Shown one piece after another: positions 33,531-44,422 of a stretch of DNA of 64,000 nt. Source of the DNA: Reticulitermes speratus (taxonomy: Eukaryota > Arthropoda > Insecta > Blattodea > Rhinotermitidae); assembly GCA_021186555.1 (NCBI GenBank), contig JAJKFL010000002.1, positions 27,568,001 to 27,632,000 of the forward strand, written 5' to 3'. The first letter of the stretch is position 1; each line of letters begins with the position of its first letter. Position numbers and translations under genes: made by a program. The notes beneath the pieces are model-generated. The model was given only the letters and a program-made list of their open reading frames with translations, had not been told where the DNA came from and did not search any database.

Positions 33531-34564
33531 AGAATAACTTCTGGACATGAATTCATACAATCCGAACTTTCTTATATACCAAATGAAACCAAATTAATGT
33601 CCTTTTAAATACAGCTAATGTTATTAATGTCTTATGTCTATAGTGTTATATAATGAAGACTACATGTTTCGACTTTGAAAAGCCATTTTCAATTCAATAC
33701 CGAACGCAAGATGCCATTAACATATTAATACTTTAATAATAACTTTCTATCACTGTAAGGGCCCACCAGAGTAGATTGTCCACCTCCCCGAAAACGAAAA
33801 CAGATCCCTCCTAAAGGCTGTGTGTTTCTTTGGCCAAAGTCGGTAGACAATGTCCCAGATATCAGTCGTTTCTGACGTCACTCACCAGGTGAAGAGACTC
33901 ACTATCCTTAAGGAAGTTTTAATGTGAATCACCGTGTTCACAAAAACCCGTCAGTGAAGCATAATGAGTCGGTTGAATCCACTCATCCCATACCAATTTC
34001 CAAAACAGATGTCTTGCACTTTGTAAGCATTTATTATTTCCCCTATCACTGCATCCTTCTAACATTATGCGAAAAGCTTTACCGCTAGGCTATCTTCTAC
34101 TAACACAAATCTTAATTTGTAACGACAACCGCACCACAGTCATCTCATGCGGCAATCTCATCATTTACATGATTGCTACAGTTATTAATAACTACAAAGG
34201 CGCTACCGAGTTCTTCGAATTTCAGTATTTCTCACTGCCTTCTTATCGTATACGCAGCCCAGCTACTTTAGATCGCCACATTAAGCTCCTGTCTTTTGTC
34301 TCATAATTTGAATCTCCATTTATATAAACAATCCACAGAATTGTTACCTCTTCTTGGCATTATGACATTTTACAGTAATTGTGGCTTCCCACCTTCGAAT
34401 ACACTGTACGAAGAAACTGTTCCTTTAATGTTTGTATTAAGCAGAGGCATAACAACTTGGAGGAGAAAATAAATTAGGTCAGTTTTTATCAGTATAACAT
34501 AGAAAAAATAATGTTCTGAAATGCAAAAGGGAACAACACGGCTTTCCTTCTTTGACTAACAAAT
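33531..34564. other. Unassigned sequence with a core motif
   Basis: At 33662-33700 ACATGTTTCGACTTTGAAAAGCCATTTTCAATTC (minus: AAAATGGCTTTTCAAAGTCGAAACATGT) is a core variant like that at 49.7 kb. A 79-codon plus frame at 34067-34306 has no motif. Confidence 0.45.
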
Positions 34565-34572
34565 ATTTAGCT

Positions 34573-34737
34573 CAGCACTGTACAAATCCCGGGCGCCAGG
34601 ATGCCATGGCGACTAAATTTTGTACAGTGGCGCCTAATATTTGTGGGTCCTTAGTACGGAACTTGCTTCATGTCACCCGTCTAGCACGCAGAATTCTGAG
34701 GTGGCTCCTCGATTTTTGGACAATTTGTGCACCCCTG
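34573..34737 (-). mobile_element. hAT-like MITE, copy 2 (165 bp)
   Basis: This is the reverse complement of the 11.2-kb copy and shares CTAATATTTGTGGGTCC, AACTTGCTTCATGT, GAATTCTGAGGTGGCTCCTC and the end ACAATTTGTGCACCCCTG. The flanks ATTTAGCT (34565-34572) and ACGTAGCT (34738-34745) agree at 6 of 8 positions, again consistent with an 8-bp hAT target duplication. Confidence 0.82.
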
Positions 34738-35618
34738 ACGTAGCTCATTATTTCCGTAACACAAACCCGTCATTCTACGCGAACGGAGCAGACACAAATC
34801 AAAATAAAAGACGAGGCCTGCATCTACCCCTTTCCCAAACTACAGATAAGTGTTCACTACAAATGGATTTTCGTAAGGGAAAGAGTACGCCAATAAACAG
34901 CATGCCGAAACAACGTATAATATATTCAGCCTTTGTTTCAACTCCAAATCAAAGGAAACAGCTATATCCAGTCGCTTACGTCAGTAACATACTATTTAGC
35001 TTAAATACAATTAGGTAGGCAAAATAGCACGTTCAAATAAATACAGTGAAAGTGAGTATAAAACGTGAACACGCTGCTGCTCATTTACGATGAAGGCAAT
35101 ATCAAAACGGTTAATGAATATATCACGTACACCTCTGTGCTCTAAACATCCGACAACTGCTAAGCCACAAAATACCAAATCTTAAGCTCCGTGTTTCTAT
35201 ACATCTTCCAGTTAGTACACTAAAGATTCCTAGACGACTTATTGCACCCTAAAGATGGAGGCAAACGTCGGTTAACTATTCACCAATTACACAGCATCAT
35301 ATCCCACTGCACTCCGATCTTCACCTGTATCGCTAGAATAAACTCAAATCTCGCACCTTCAAGTATGTTGGCACGACATCGAGCAGGCCGATCAGTCTAA
35401 CACTAAGTATTGCAGCGTCCAGGAGATACACAGTTCGAATCTCGGCAACGGTACTGGCTAGCTGTGCTCAGAGTTTTCTTAAGATTTTCAAATCTTAGGC
35501 GAATGCCGTGACAGTAGCTTAAAAAACGCAATGAAAGCCTCCTTCCAAATCCCTATATACAGTCACTACCGTATTTTCATTCTATTCGATAATATGCGAT
35601 ATCTGCAACTGAAACAGC
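34738..35618. other. Unassigned sequence with a core motif
   Basis: A 125-codon plus frame (34641-35018) starts inside the MITE and has no motif. At 35249-35273 CCTAAAGATGGAGGCAAACGTCGG resembles the foldback core. Around 35420-35450 GTTCGAATCTCGG looks like an orphan B-box. Confidence 0.45.
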
Positions 35619-35820
35619 GTGGATATTCGCTCTTTTGGGATTTTACGCAGCGTAGATTGGTAGTTACCGACGTTTCGGGACAACCTATCGGTTCCATCTT
35701 CAAGGGTCAAGCAGTCTTCTTGGACTGCCTGACCCTTGAAGATGCACAAGATAGGTTGTCCCGAAACGTCAGTAACTACCAATCTACGCTGCGTAAAATC
35801 CCTAAAGAGAGAAAATCTCA
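35619..35820. mobile_element. Foldback element with 98-bp arms and 6-base loop
   Basis: The left arm is 35619-35716, the loop TTCTTG is 35717-35722 and the right arm is 35723-35820. Over the inner 76 bases I count 6 mismatches. Frames on both strands therefore encode nearly the same peptide (LVVTDVSGQPI, GQAV, DCLTLED, DRLSRNV, NYQSTLRKIPKER). The peptide resembles repeat-derived predicted proteins that I recall from Periplaneta americana. The core motif GAAGATG...CCGAAACGTC occurs once per arm. Confidence 0.9.
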
Positions 35821-36179
35821 TTTTCACCACGGCGGAAGCCTGACATCACGCAATGAAACAGCATTGTTAAACGAACTATAATCAATCTTGCACAACGAAT
35901 ACAATCACAGTTATCAGCAGACGGACGAACTGTTACTCCTTTGCTCCTGAAAACTGGGAATCCAAAACATCTGTACCTGCAAGCCTAGCCTCAACTATCC
36001 GGAGTGTGCACAACACCTGTCTCCTACCCGCGAAGCGACGTGTTGTTCGAAATACAACAATTCGATCCGGTGTTCCAGAACTGTCATTTTCAGAACTAAC
36101 TAGCGAGAATAAGTCTATGAAGCAGAGTCGTTCTTGAGGCGCTACACAGGCGCTAAGTTATTCAATAAATTCAACTTTT
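35821..36179. other. Unassigned sequence
   Basis: Nothing recognised. Confidence 0.4.
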
Positions 36180-36395
36180 ATCGAACTTGAAGGTCCATTG
36201 CTGGGTTCAAAACTGCCCGCCATGGGGCCTATACTCAGCCAGATAAATCCAATCCACACCTTCTTATCCTAGTTCTTGAAGATCCATCTTAATATTATCT
36301 TCCCATCTATGCCTAGGAAGTTCTCTTTACTTCAGTCTTCCCCACCAAAACGCTGTACGCACCTTTTCTCTTATTGAAAGTTCCCTTAAATAAGC
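36180..36395 (-). pseudogene. LINE-A ORF2 C-terminal fragment
   Basis: On the minus strand it reads KVRTAFWWGRLK, then after a break RHRWEDNIKMDLQELG and VDWIYLAEYR. Intact LINE-A elements have RVLVGRPEG...RRWEDNIKMDL...DWIxLAQDRDRW at the same place. The 3' UTR is only partly present. Stops and a frame change make it non-functional. Confidence 0.75.
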
Positions 36396-36544
36396 ACAAA
36401 AGAGGTAAACAAAGTTGTTACAGTCCTTGTCAGAACCTCCAATTTTCGACAGAGAGAGGGCCTTCCATGTCGGATGTCCTCCGTGTTCCTGCAGCAGCAG
36501 TCAACTTACGTCTAGACGGAGCTGTAATACCGCACGGTAAAGTT

Positions 36545-36612
36545 GAGGCTATGTGGGGGAATGGAGGTAGAGCTCTACTCAGTCTTAACCTCAGCACTAG
36601 ATGGCGTTAACT
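36545..36612 (-). mobile_element. SINE-3 3'-end fragment
   Basis: Reversed it reads AACGCCATCTAGTGCTGAGG then TTAAGACTGAGTAGAGCTCTACCTCCATTCC, the terminal 65 bases of SINE-3 only. Confidence 0.7.
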
Positions 36613-37024
36613 GGAAAATACCACAATGACAGAATTTATTTAACCGTGCAGAAGCCATAAAAACATCAATTGTAATGCGTGACCGACTGCGTGTTTAATT
36701 TTCATTTACGTTTCCCAGTGGGTATAAATAAACGCCACAACTTGAACACGATTGGGAGAAGGGGAACCTGACAACGACAGAACTGCTACCTGTCACATGT
36801 TATACCCTGGAGTCAGTTCACAAATCCCTGATGTGAAAGGGCATCACGTTTTGAAATTCAGCATGTGACTACAATTATTCAGTTCGAATCAATACACGAG
36901 TTTTGTAATAACTTTAAACCGCGTCCACAAAAAGCCAACGCAAATGACGGGTCTATAAACAATAAGCACGAAAGACACACTCAGCAATAGAGGAGGCCTA
37001 CAGGCATGCTCTGCATATGTTGTG
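36613..37024. other. Unassigned sequence
   Basis: Nothing recognised. Confidence 0.4.
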
Positions 37025-37285
37025 TTTATGGTTTATTTAACGACACTTTCAGTACGTTAGACTACAGGGCGTCGAATCGAACGACGATTAATGAATAATG
37101 AATTGGGAACGATGTGTAAGGCAGCTATCGTGGTCTTATCCAAGGTACGCCTATATCCCAGTATTTGCTTGAAGGGAATGAGAAAAACGAAGAAACGATC
37201 GGTAAGGACAGCCGGTCACAGGGTTTGGGACCCGGGACCTTCGAATACGAAGCAGGAGTGACACCCAAACACCCGCGACATTCAT
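37025..37285 (-). mobile_element. SINE-4 copy 1
   Basis: The 3' end on the minus strand is GTGTCGTTAAATAAACCATAAAC. The opposite end has a degraded tRNA-like head with CGTATTCGAAGGTCCCGGGTCCCAAACCC, the B-box zone, near 37228-37245. GAACGATGTGTAAGGCAGCTATCGTGGTCTTATCCAAGG is the body. A relative lies at 37.66-37.92 kb. Confidence 0.6.
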
Positions 37286-37659
37286 TGTGTTAGTTAAGAG
37301 TATGCGTATCCCGCTAAGGTGTGTGCACATTTACTGCAGACATGACTACAGCTGCAAGACACCACAAAAAAAGCAAATGTGGGCGTCCTCGGGATCGGCC
37401 AACAGACCGTCCGCCGCCTTACAAATAAAAGCACACAGAGCACTCGATCAAGGATGCAGCCCGTCATTCGGTAAAAGTCTCACATTCTGCCTTCAATGAA
37501 ACACATTTGCAAGCCTCTGTACTTCAGTTTCAAGCTACGAAGTTAATTCACGATTAACAAACAGAATATGGCCATATAATTAAATGCCAAATACTGGTAT
37601 ATGATTTTAAATTTTCTGAATACGTGCTGCACTATACCGAGACATTTGTTATTTTATTT
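37286..37659. other. Unassigned sequence between two SINE-4 copies
   Basis: A 70-codon plus frame at 37287-37499 shows no known motif. Confidence 0.4.
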
Positions 37660-37915
37660 AATTCCATGCTTCCAGCAACTTGCCAATAATTGCCTGTCTC
37701 TTATTTAACGACGACTTATTAACTGCCCACAACGCATAATGTCAAAAGGATACAACTGCATCGGACCTATGTCCTGTAGGTTGCGGGCGTGGGCTGCAGG
37801 AAATTACGAAATACATGAAAATATTTAGTCAGCATAACCACCCCCAATCCGAAAATCAAACCCGGGGCCTTCCGAATATAAAAAGGAATGCTGACCACAC
37901 GGCCACGACTTTCGT
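37660..37915 (-). mobile_element. SINE-4 copy 2
   Basis: The minus strand starts GTGGCCGTGTGGTCAGCATT (A-box region) and has CCCCGGGTTTGATTTTCGGA (B-box). GCTGACTAAATATTTTCATG and GCCCGCAACCTACAGGACATAG follow, and it ends GTCGTCGTTAAATAAGAGAC. The head is better preserved than in copy 1 and supports a tRNA origin. Confidence 0.65.
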
Positions 37916-38265
37916 TTCTCGACAGTTCCTGGCAACGGCGTTAACTTCTTACACATGGCTCTGATCGCACAGCGTCTGTGACAAGTGCACAGGGCGCATC
38001 GTGATATCACATGACCGACCTCATCTCCGCAGTCACGATGATGGACGATAAGTAAAGGAATACGATCGCTCTCGGTCAATGCTGTCCTCTAAATGGTATG
38101 GCTACGTATAATTTATCAACGTTCTGAGGTTACCATTATTAGGGGCATCAATCACGACACAGCAGCAGTAGCTAAGATACCAGCAGAAGTCTCCGCAGTG
38201 CCTAACCAGCTTCACTGGTAATCATAAAATCACGTTTCTTATAATTTTCTGTTACCGTTTGGAGA
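37916..38265. other. Unassigned sequence
   Basis: Nothing recognised upstream of the LINE-B remnant. Confidence 0.4.
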
Positions 38266-39092
38266 CTTCAAAACAGGAAAGTAATTCGCACTGTGAAATA
38301 TGCAGATGACCTTGTCCTACTAGCTAAGGATAAAGGGGTGCTACAGAGCATGATTGATAGACAAATTGAACTTGGAAGATGCTACAGAATGGAAATGAAT
38401 GTCGAAAAAACTAAGGTGATGAAAAGATCAAGGCAACCATTCCGAATACAGATTACGATCGATCAAAAACAGCAGGGGAATGTGGAACATCTCAACTATT
38501 TGGGTGGCACGATAACAAATGATGCAAGATGTACACGTGAAATTAAATCCAGGATTGCAATGGCAAAAGCACCATTCTTTCCATCAGCAAATTAGACTCA
38601 AATCTAAGGAAGAAACTAGTAAGTGCTATATTTGGAGAACAGCTTTTTATAGTGCCAAAACTTGGACACTTCGGAAATTAGATCAGAAATACCTGAAAAG
38701 TTTTTAAATGTGGTGCCGGAGAAGGATGGAGAAGATCGGTTGGGCCGATCATGTGAGAAATGAATAAGTATTACAAGAAGAATATTATAAGTATTATAAG
38801 AATCAAGGAGGAGAGGAATATCCTACAAACAATAAAAATAAGAAAGGCTAATTGGAGTGGTCACATCTTGCGTAGGAACTGCCTTCTAAAATAGGTTATT
38901 GAAGGAAAGATAGAGGGAAGGATAGAAGTGATGGAAAGACGAGGAAAAAGACGTAAGCAGCTACTGGATGACCTTAAGGAAAATATAAGATACTGGAAAT
39001 TGAAAGAGGAAGCTCTAGATCGCACTGTGTGGAGTACTCGCCTTGGAAGGGGCCATGGTCCTGTCGTAGGACAGACAACGGAATGGTGATGA
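38266..39092 (+). pseudogene. LINE-B reverse transcriptase remnant with YADD motif
   Basis: The upstream frame reads RKVIRTVKYADDLVLLAKDK (YADD catalytic motif of reverse transcriptase at 38296-38307). It continues GLQSMIDRQIE-like sequence, then MNVEKTKVMK (the thumb-proximal NxxKT motif), EHLNYLGGTITND and EIKSRIAMAK. After a frame change come SAKTWTLRK (usually YGxETWTL) and RRRMEKIGWADHVRNE. After a further change come NWSGHILRRNCLLK, RRGKRRKQLLDDLKE and the terminal TVWSTRLGRGHGPVV. Order and spacing match the last third of an endonuclease/reverse-transcriptase LINE. At least three frame breaks and several stops show that it is dead. Copy 8277-8508 is the same family. Confidence 0.9.
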
Positions 39093-42000
39093 CCGATTTA
39101 TTCTTGAGAATGCAACGGACATGTAAGGCAGCCACAATGCTAAAAGGTGAAGAGCACGATTCATTGTAAGTACTAATTATCACAGGCATCGAGTAGCAAT
39201 AGTCAATGTTGCCAAGGGAGCACGAACATTTTTCAGTATGCAGTTTGTATTATCAGTAACAAACACGGCTGAACCACATTAACTAAAACTCAAGCTGCGA
39301 TACGACTTTTAAAAGAGCATAAATCGAAACATAAACACAGAACGAAACGCATACATCGAATGACGATCTCCAGAGTGCAGCACGTCATAAACCGCGCAGT
39401 CTATCGTCAGTGTTTACTCTGTATGCTGTAACAAAATTACTCGTTACGGCTCTGAAACAATAATACTTTATGTGCACAACCGCACGTTACATTTAATGCT
39501 AACAATGGCAAAACCTTAAATCCAAAAGTTCACTAAGACCAAATGTAAATCAAGAAAACCCACAATTATCACTTCTGTTCCACGCACGATCGCAAGTATC
39601 AGCACAACAAATAAACACAGGAATACGGACTTCTTACAAAACGTGCCTGAAGTATCGTCAAATTTGAATTTGTGGAGGAAATGCCTAGTGGATCGAAATA
39701 TTCAAACTGTGCTGTACAACAGGCCTGTTACCGCCGAACATCAAGAAGTGACCCAGAACATACGAATAATGCCCAATGCACAACATGAAACTGGCATATC
39801 GTGGCCCAGCCACAAGTAACCAGAGTCGGTGCTAATTCGGTGAGGTATACAATTCGAACGGTGACAGCTACAAGGTTAACTACAGTTACAATGCGATACA
39901 ACGCAAAGTCATCTTACAGGCGGGGTCACACCTTGCATACTGATGTACTCAGTTTCGAAATCATGCCCACGTCATGTCCACGCCACTTAGCTATTACCAG
40001 TGATAAGTTTTGGCTGCGTTGGAAACTTAGCAGAGTTCAACTTCACAGTCCTGCTTCTCTGGGGTTGTGTGTGTCAGTTTCCTGACAGCAAGTTGCGTAG
40101 AGTATTTTCAGATGTTTCTGCTGCAACATGCGTCAAAATGTGAAGCATTAATCGTACAAGTGAACGGAGCCAGTGGGCGGACATGTGTTTATAAACGTTG
40201 GTACTGCAGTTCGGTGTGCAGAGGTGAAGCTACTCCGTGCTCTACAGTGACATCATTCAGGGGGCTCAACCAGAGGCCTACGCAGGTCATTTCAACAAGT
40301 GAAGAGGGTGGTATCCTCATTTCGTGACGTGGCAACCGTAATCTGCACCCCCCCCCCCCCCCTTAACAATTTCCTGCTGTCAGTCTGTCACACAACTAGT
40401 AGCAAAATGCGTCCCTGTTACTGTTACACTGTCTGCAGTTATCGCAACAATTTAAAAAGGAGGTATCACCAACTGGCAACGTGCGAACCATCTTGGAATT
40501 ACGTCGTTAGGTGGGAGAAAATGAAATTGGTCTGTACTGTAGCAGAAGAAACTTCTGAAATGCGCTCTACAGAGATTAGTGCACGATCACTGTTGCTCAG
40601 GTCAATTTTATCTCCAAAGGAATGATGTCAAACTAGGTGCTTCAGAATCCAGTTCACAATCTGTATTACTTCGGTCTCGCTCTTTCAAAGGGAGGGTTTT
40701 ATAATTTACTTTCAGCAAGTTATGTTTTAGTATACCTGAAAATGTCATTAACTGATTTACTGTCTTATTACCACAATGAACTACTACCGTGGTGTACGCT
40801 TCGTTTCATTAACGTAACGTAAGATGTGAACTACGCGACAGTAATCGTCTTCTGCGTTTCTGCGTCGCGGCAGAGTTCTAAAACCTGCCATAAGATCGAG
40901 TGTGAAGCACTTACCGTGGCAGTATTCATGCTCATTAAATACGTTGTTATACACCGCCTGTAACATTTCAGTCACATGACAAAATTGTGCGCGAACAAAC
41001 AAGAGGTGGTCATATGTCCAGCGAAGTCTACGTGCCATTATATGAACATATCCTACGGCTGTAACGGGTGTATCGGAGTAGATCTACAACTAGGCTCTCA
41101 ACACGCCACTCTCCTCTACATCCCTGTAGATCACTGTCCTATTTCCTCAATTTATTTTTTTAATGTTCCCCACCATAAAATAACAGAACTGTATACTTAA
41201 TTTTGTTCATTACATGAAGATTATAAGCAGTGACGAGAAGGGTGCGAGTGCAACATCTACACTTGTACAGGCCAAGTGATCTCTGGAGAGATGGCTAGTT
41301 CGTTTCTGAAAGCGACCGCACAATTCTGGTATTCCAAAATATCGTAAGGGACTAAAAAACATCAGCGCTGACACTGAGGACTCAGGTCTTCAGGGTTGTT
41401 ATGCTGAGTAGCGGGGCTAGTGATTCCCGGCATTTCGAAGAAACGTGCCGCCTTCAGTTTCAAGGGTGACGCGGTATAGTCAGGCATTTACGTACATAGT
41501 TTCGGCAAAACATGCTGCCTCCTTCTTCAGTCGCCGCAGTGAGAACTATAACTTTCACACAGTAATCCCATATGACAAGTCTAATCCAAGGAACCCTGAA
41601 AATTGAGGCAGAACGTTCCTCCAAAACGTGGGTAAATATCTACAAGACTACACGGCGTCATTCTTCACATTCGCCTAGTAACTGAAATGTCATGAAAGTA
41701 CATCACTTTCTCTTATAAAAAATTAAAAAAAAACATCATCCCTTATCACTACTCAAACAAAAGACCCACTGCATGATAAATACCAATACAATAAGCGTAC
41801 TGTGACTGTAGGTGATGATATTGATGATCGAGATTACAGCAATAAAGAAGTCCAATATCCTACTTCTTTTACGGGAGTCAGTCGACTCGAACTTTCGTCA
41901 GAAGAATGATTACCATGACAGAAGACCTTCGTCGTTCTATTTAGTCCTTCCGGGAGAATGTCTGAATTTCCTAAAACGAGCCACGCCGATCCAATCAATT

Positions 42001-42100
42001 TCCATTCAACGTTCATAAATCTACACAATAACTGGAAAAAAAGAGCTGGAAATCAGTTCTGAAATAATAAAATGACAAATGCGCGGTTCTTCACAGCGTG
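39093..42100. other. Unassigned 3-kb stretch
   Basis: Frames of 84-108 codons (39801-40085, 40299-40625, 40784-41038) show no domain I know. C15 tract at 40348-40362. At 41425-41465 TTCCCGGCATTTCGAAGAAACGTGCCGCC resembles the core of the 14.7-kb foldback. No host gene is supported. Confidence 0.45.
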
Positions 42101-42236
42101 AGCTCCCACTCAGCTTAATGGACTTCTTACTGCAGATGTAAATGACGATGGGCGCAAGGTATAGATCGTATACACGCATCTGGACCGTAGTAGCTTTCTG
42201 CATCGTGCCGTATATACATACCGCACACTATTTGTA

Positions 42237-42770
42237 CTAACTGCTCTGAAAGCCGTTTGCCTTTACAGCTCCCCAGAAAAGGAAATCTGGTGGTGTAATA
42301 TAACACGTTCTTAGGGTCAAGTTTGCGTAGATGTAACCCTGTCTCCAAGAACTTAGCAGCAGCTTCATGGCTCCGTCCAGCTGAAAGCAGTCGCCCAACT
42401 GAGCACTAAACGCAAACAAAATATCGTTACAGTAGCGTTCTAAGTCGATTATTGGATGGAAGAAAGTCGGATCAATGATTATCCTCTCCGGGGAAATACA
42501 ATCCACACACCGATCGTGCAAAGGTGTTACGGTGTGGTGCATGTACTTTTCCTGAAGAACAGGAGCGCGAATGCTGCGACTGTATGTAGCCCGACAGAAG
42601 AAATCACGCCTCGTCAATGTAAGATGCGTAATCCAGAACATCGTCGCCGTTCTCATGCAGTGAGTGTTAAAGCAGTAACAATACTGATACCATTTGACGT
42701 CATCCGTCGGATTCGATTTATATATATATGGCAGAATTCCGCAAGGGTACAAGCCAAAGATTATCACCTT
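42237..42770 (-). pseudogene. Decayed mariner-type transposase (catalytic region)
   Basis: The 176-codon minus frame contains, in order, TPLHDRCVDCISPERIIIDP, TFFH, LERYCNDILFAFSAQLGDCF, QLDGA and ITPPDFLFWGAVKANGF. In insect mariner-type DDE transposases the matching landmarks are PLHD-VGVWCA, RIIGPxFF, QxDGAxxH (second catalytic Asp) and PDLTPxDFFLWGxxK (third catalytic region). The Asp of QLDGA and the PPDF-FWG block are visible; the histidine after DGA and the surrounding PRSPDLT are lost. The frame is open but too diverged to be functional. Terminal inverted repeats were not found. Confidence 0.7.
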
Positions 42771-44177
42771 ACGCTCTGCACGCAGTACCGATGACTACAC
42801 TGGTTCGTTGCGACAAACTGCTAACGGATTCAGAGAGGCTGCGAAGCATTTCGTCCAGTCTGCAGTCCATAAGAACTGTTACTATCGAGTAGTACCTCAA
42901 TTAGACAACGACCGCTTCCTTCCAAGTAATTTCCAATCGCTATTCACTGTTGTCCAACCATTCGTCACTATAGGCGTAAATTCTGAATTAATAAGACTGT
43001 CATTACAATAACTACAAATAATAATTACCAACACAGTTAATTATACTTAATTGGATGTGAGGGAGGATAAAAAAGTTAACGGACAGCAAAAAGAATGGCG
43101 AAGTATCTCTACAGATGAGGTTGCCTACACAGAATGGAGTTTCCGGGGCGGTGGACATTCCGACTGTGGCATTATGGGTTACGACACCATACAGTCTGGT
43201 ATACGGATTACGTTTCGCAAGAACCTGCTCGTTCCATTTTCACGGTACAGAGTTTCTTCCCTGATTAAAGATGCAGACTATGTGTACAAGGTGTCACAAC
43301 CAAAAATACTGATATCTCATAGTCGCACAAGGGCGTTTTAACCTGTGATGCAAAATTCACGAACGCGAAATAAAAAATATTTTTCTCACTTTTCCACATT
43401 ACACGAACTTCAACAATCCAGTCCTTTCGCGATCAAACCCTGAATAATTTAACACTAAACTAGCTTAGCCGTCCCGCACTACGTTTCGACGGACAGGTAG
43501 AAGACGCCGCAGTGTGACCTGAACAGCCTTCGTGATACTACTCGTAAGTTCAGCACGTGTCACTAATCTCACTGGAAGGAGAATACGGAGTGATTGATTG
43601 CTCTTTGTCTGGGGGGAATGGCGGGGGGGGGGGGGGGGGATCGTTCTTTATGAGAAAACTTTTCTAAGACACGCATCATCTAATCAGTATGAAAATTTTC
43701 GATCCTGCAGCCCCACTTCATGACACCTCCGAGAAAACAAAATTTAACTATGTCAAGTGTTACTTTGCACTTAAAACTAATATTTTCTATACATGAAGAG
43801 ACAGACAGGGTATCGACAAGACAGGGTTTCGCTGGAAAAATTAGTTATGGTATTTCTACTTGTATGAAGAGTGCAGAATACTGTAATAGACCCGACCGCT
43901 CTCAAACCGAAATATAAATTTAAAAAAACAGACAGCCAAACGACTACGACTTTGCAATATCAGATATGGCATAATGCGTGTAGAGGGAAAACTGTGTCAC
44001 ACAGAAACGGGTAGGGAAGTTCGCAAAAGAACATCAGTAAAGAATGAAACGATTCCTTAATAGACACAAGTGGATTAAATAATAACTAACTACACTAATT
44101 TAGAAAATAAAATAGCAGGCAAGACATGTGTACACCTGCTTAGTGAAAATGTTCCCGTCGTCTCGAGAAGTTTTATA
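42771..44177. other. Unassigned sequence with a 17-base G tract
   Basis: Frames of 105 and 96 codons (42694-43341) lie downstream of the transposase relic without recognised motifs. G17 at 43623-43639. The sequence just beyond the relic (42771-42980) may be part of the same old element. Confidence 0.4.
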
Positions 44178-44422
44178 TGTTACAGTTACAACCGACATCC
44201 GTTAAAACCCCACGTCACTAGGTAAAACTAGTTCCAACAAAGCCCTGTCGTCAATACTAATAAGTAGTTACTTCTAGAATTGACTGTCTACTGTTAGCAA
44301 AATCTAGTAATAACCGACAGGTTACGTTACGTTAGGTTAGGCTAGGTTAGGTTAGGCTTCGTTGGAACTAGTTTTACCTAGTAAGATCGGGTTTTAACGG
44401 ATTTCGGGTTCTCACTGTAACA
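44178..44422. mobile_element. MITE (245 bp) with ~70-bp TIRs and internal TTAGG array
   Basis: It begins TGTTACAG and ends CTGTAACA, with TA on both outer sides. Arms of about 70 bases share ATCCGTTAAAACCC, TAGGTAAAACTAGTTCCAAC and GAAGCC-type ends. Just inside the right arm, 44332-44356 holds five 5-base units TTAGG TTAGG CTAGG TTAGG TTAGG, the insect telomere repeat. No coding frame. Confidence 0.8.
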
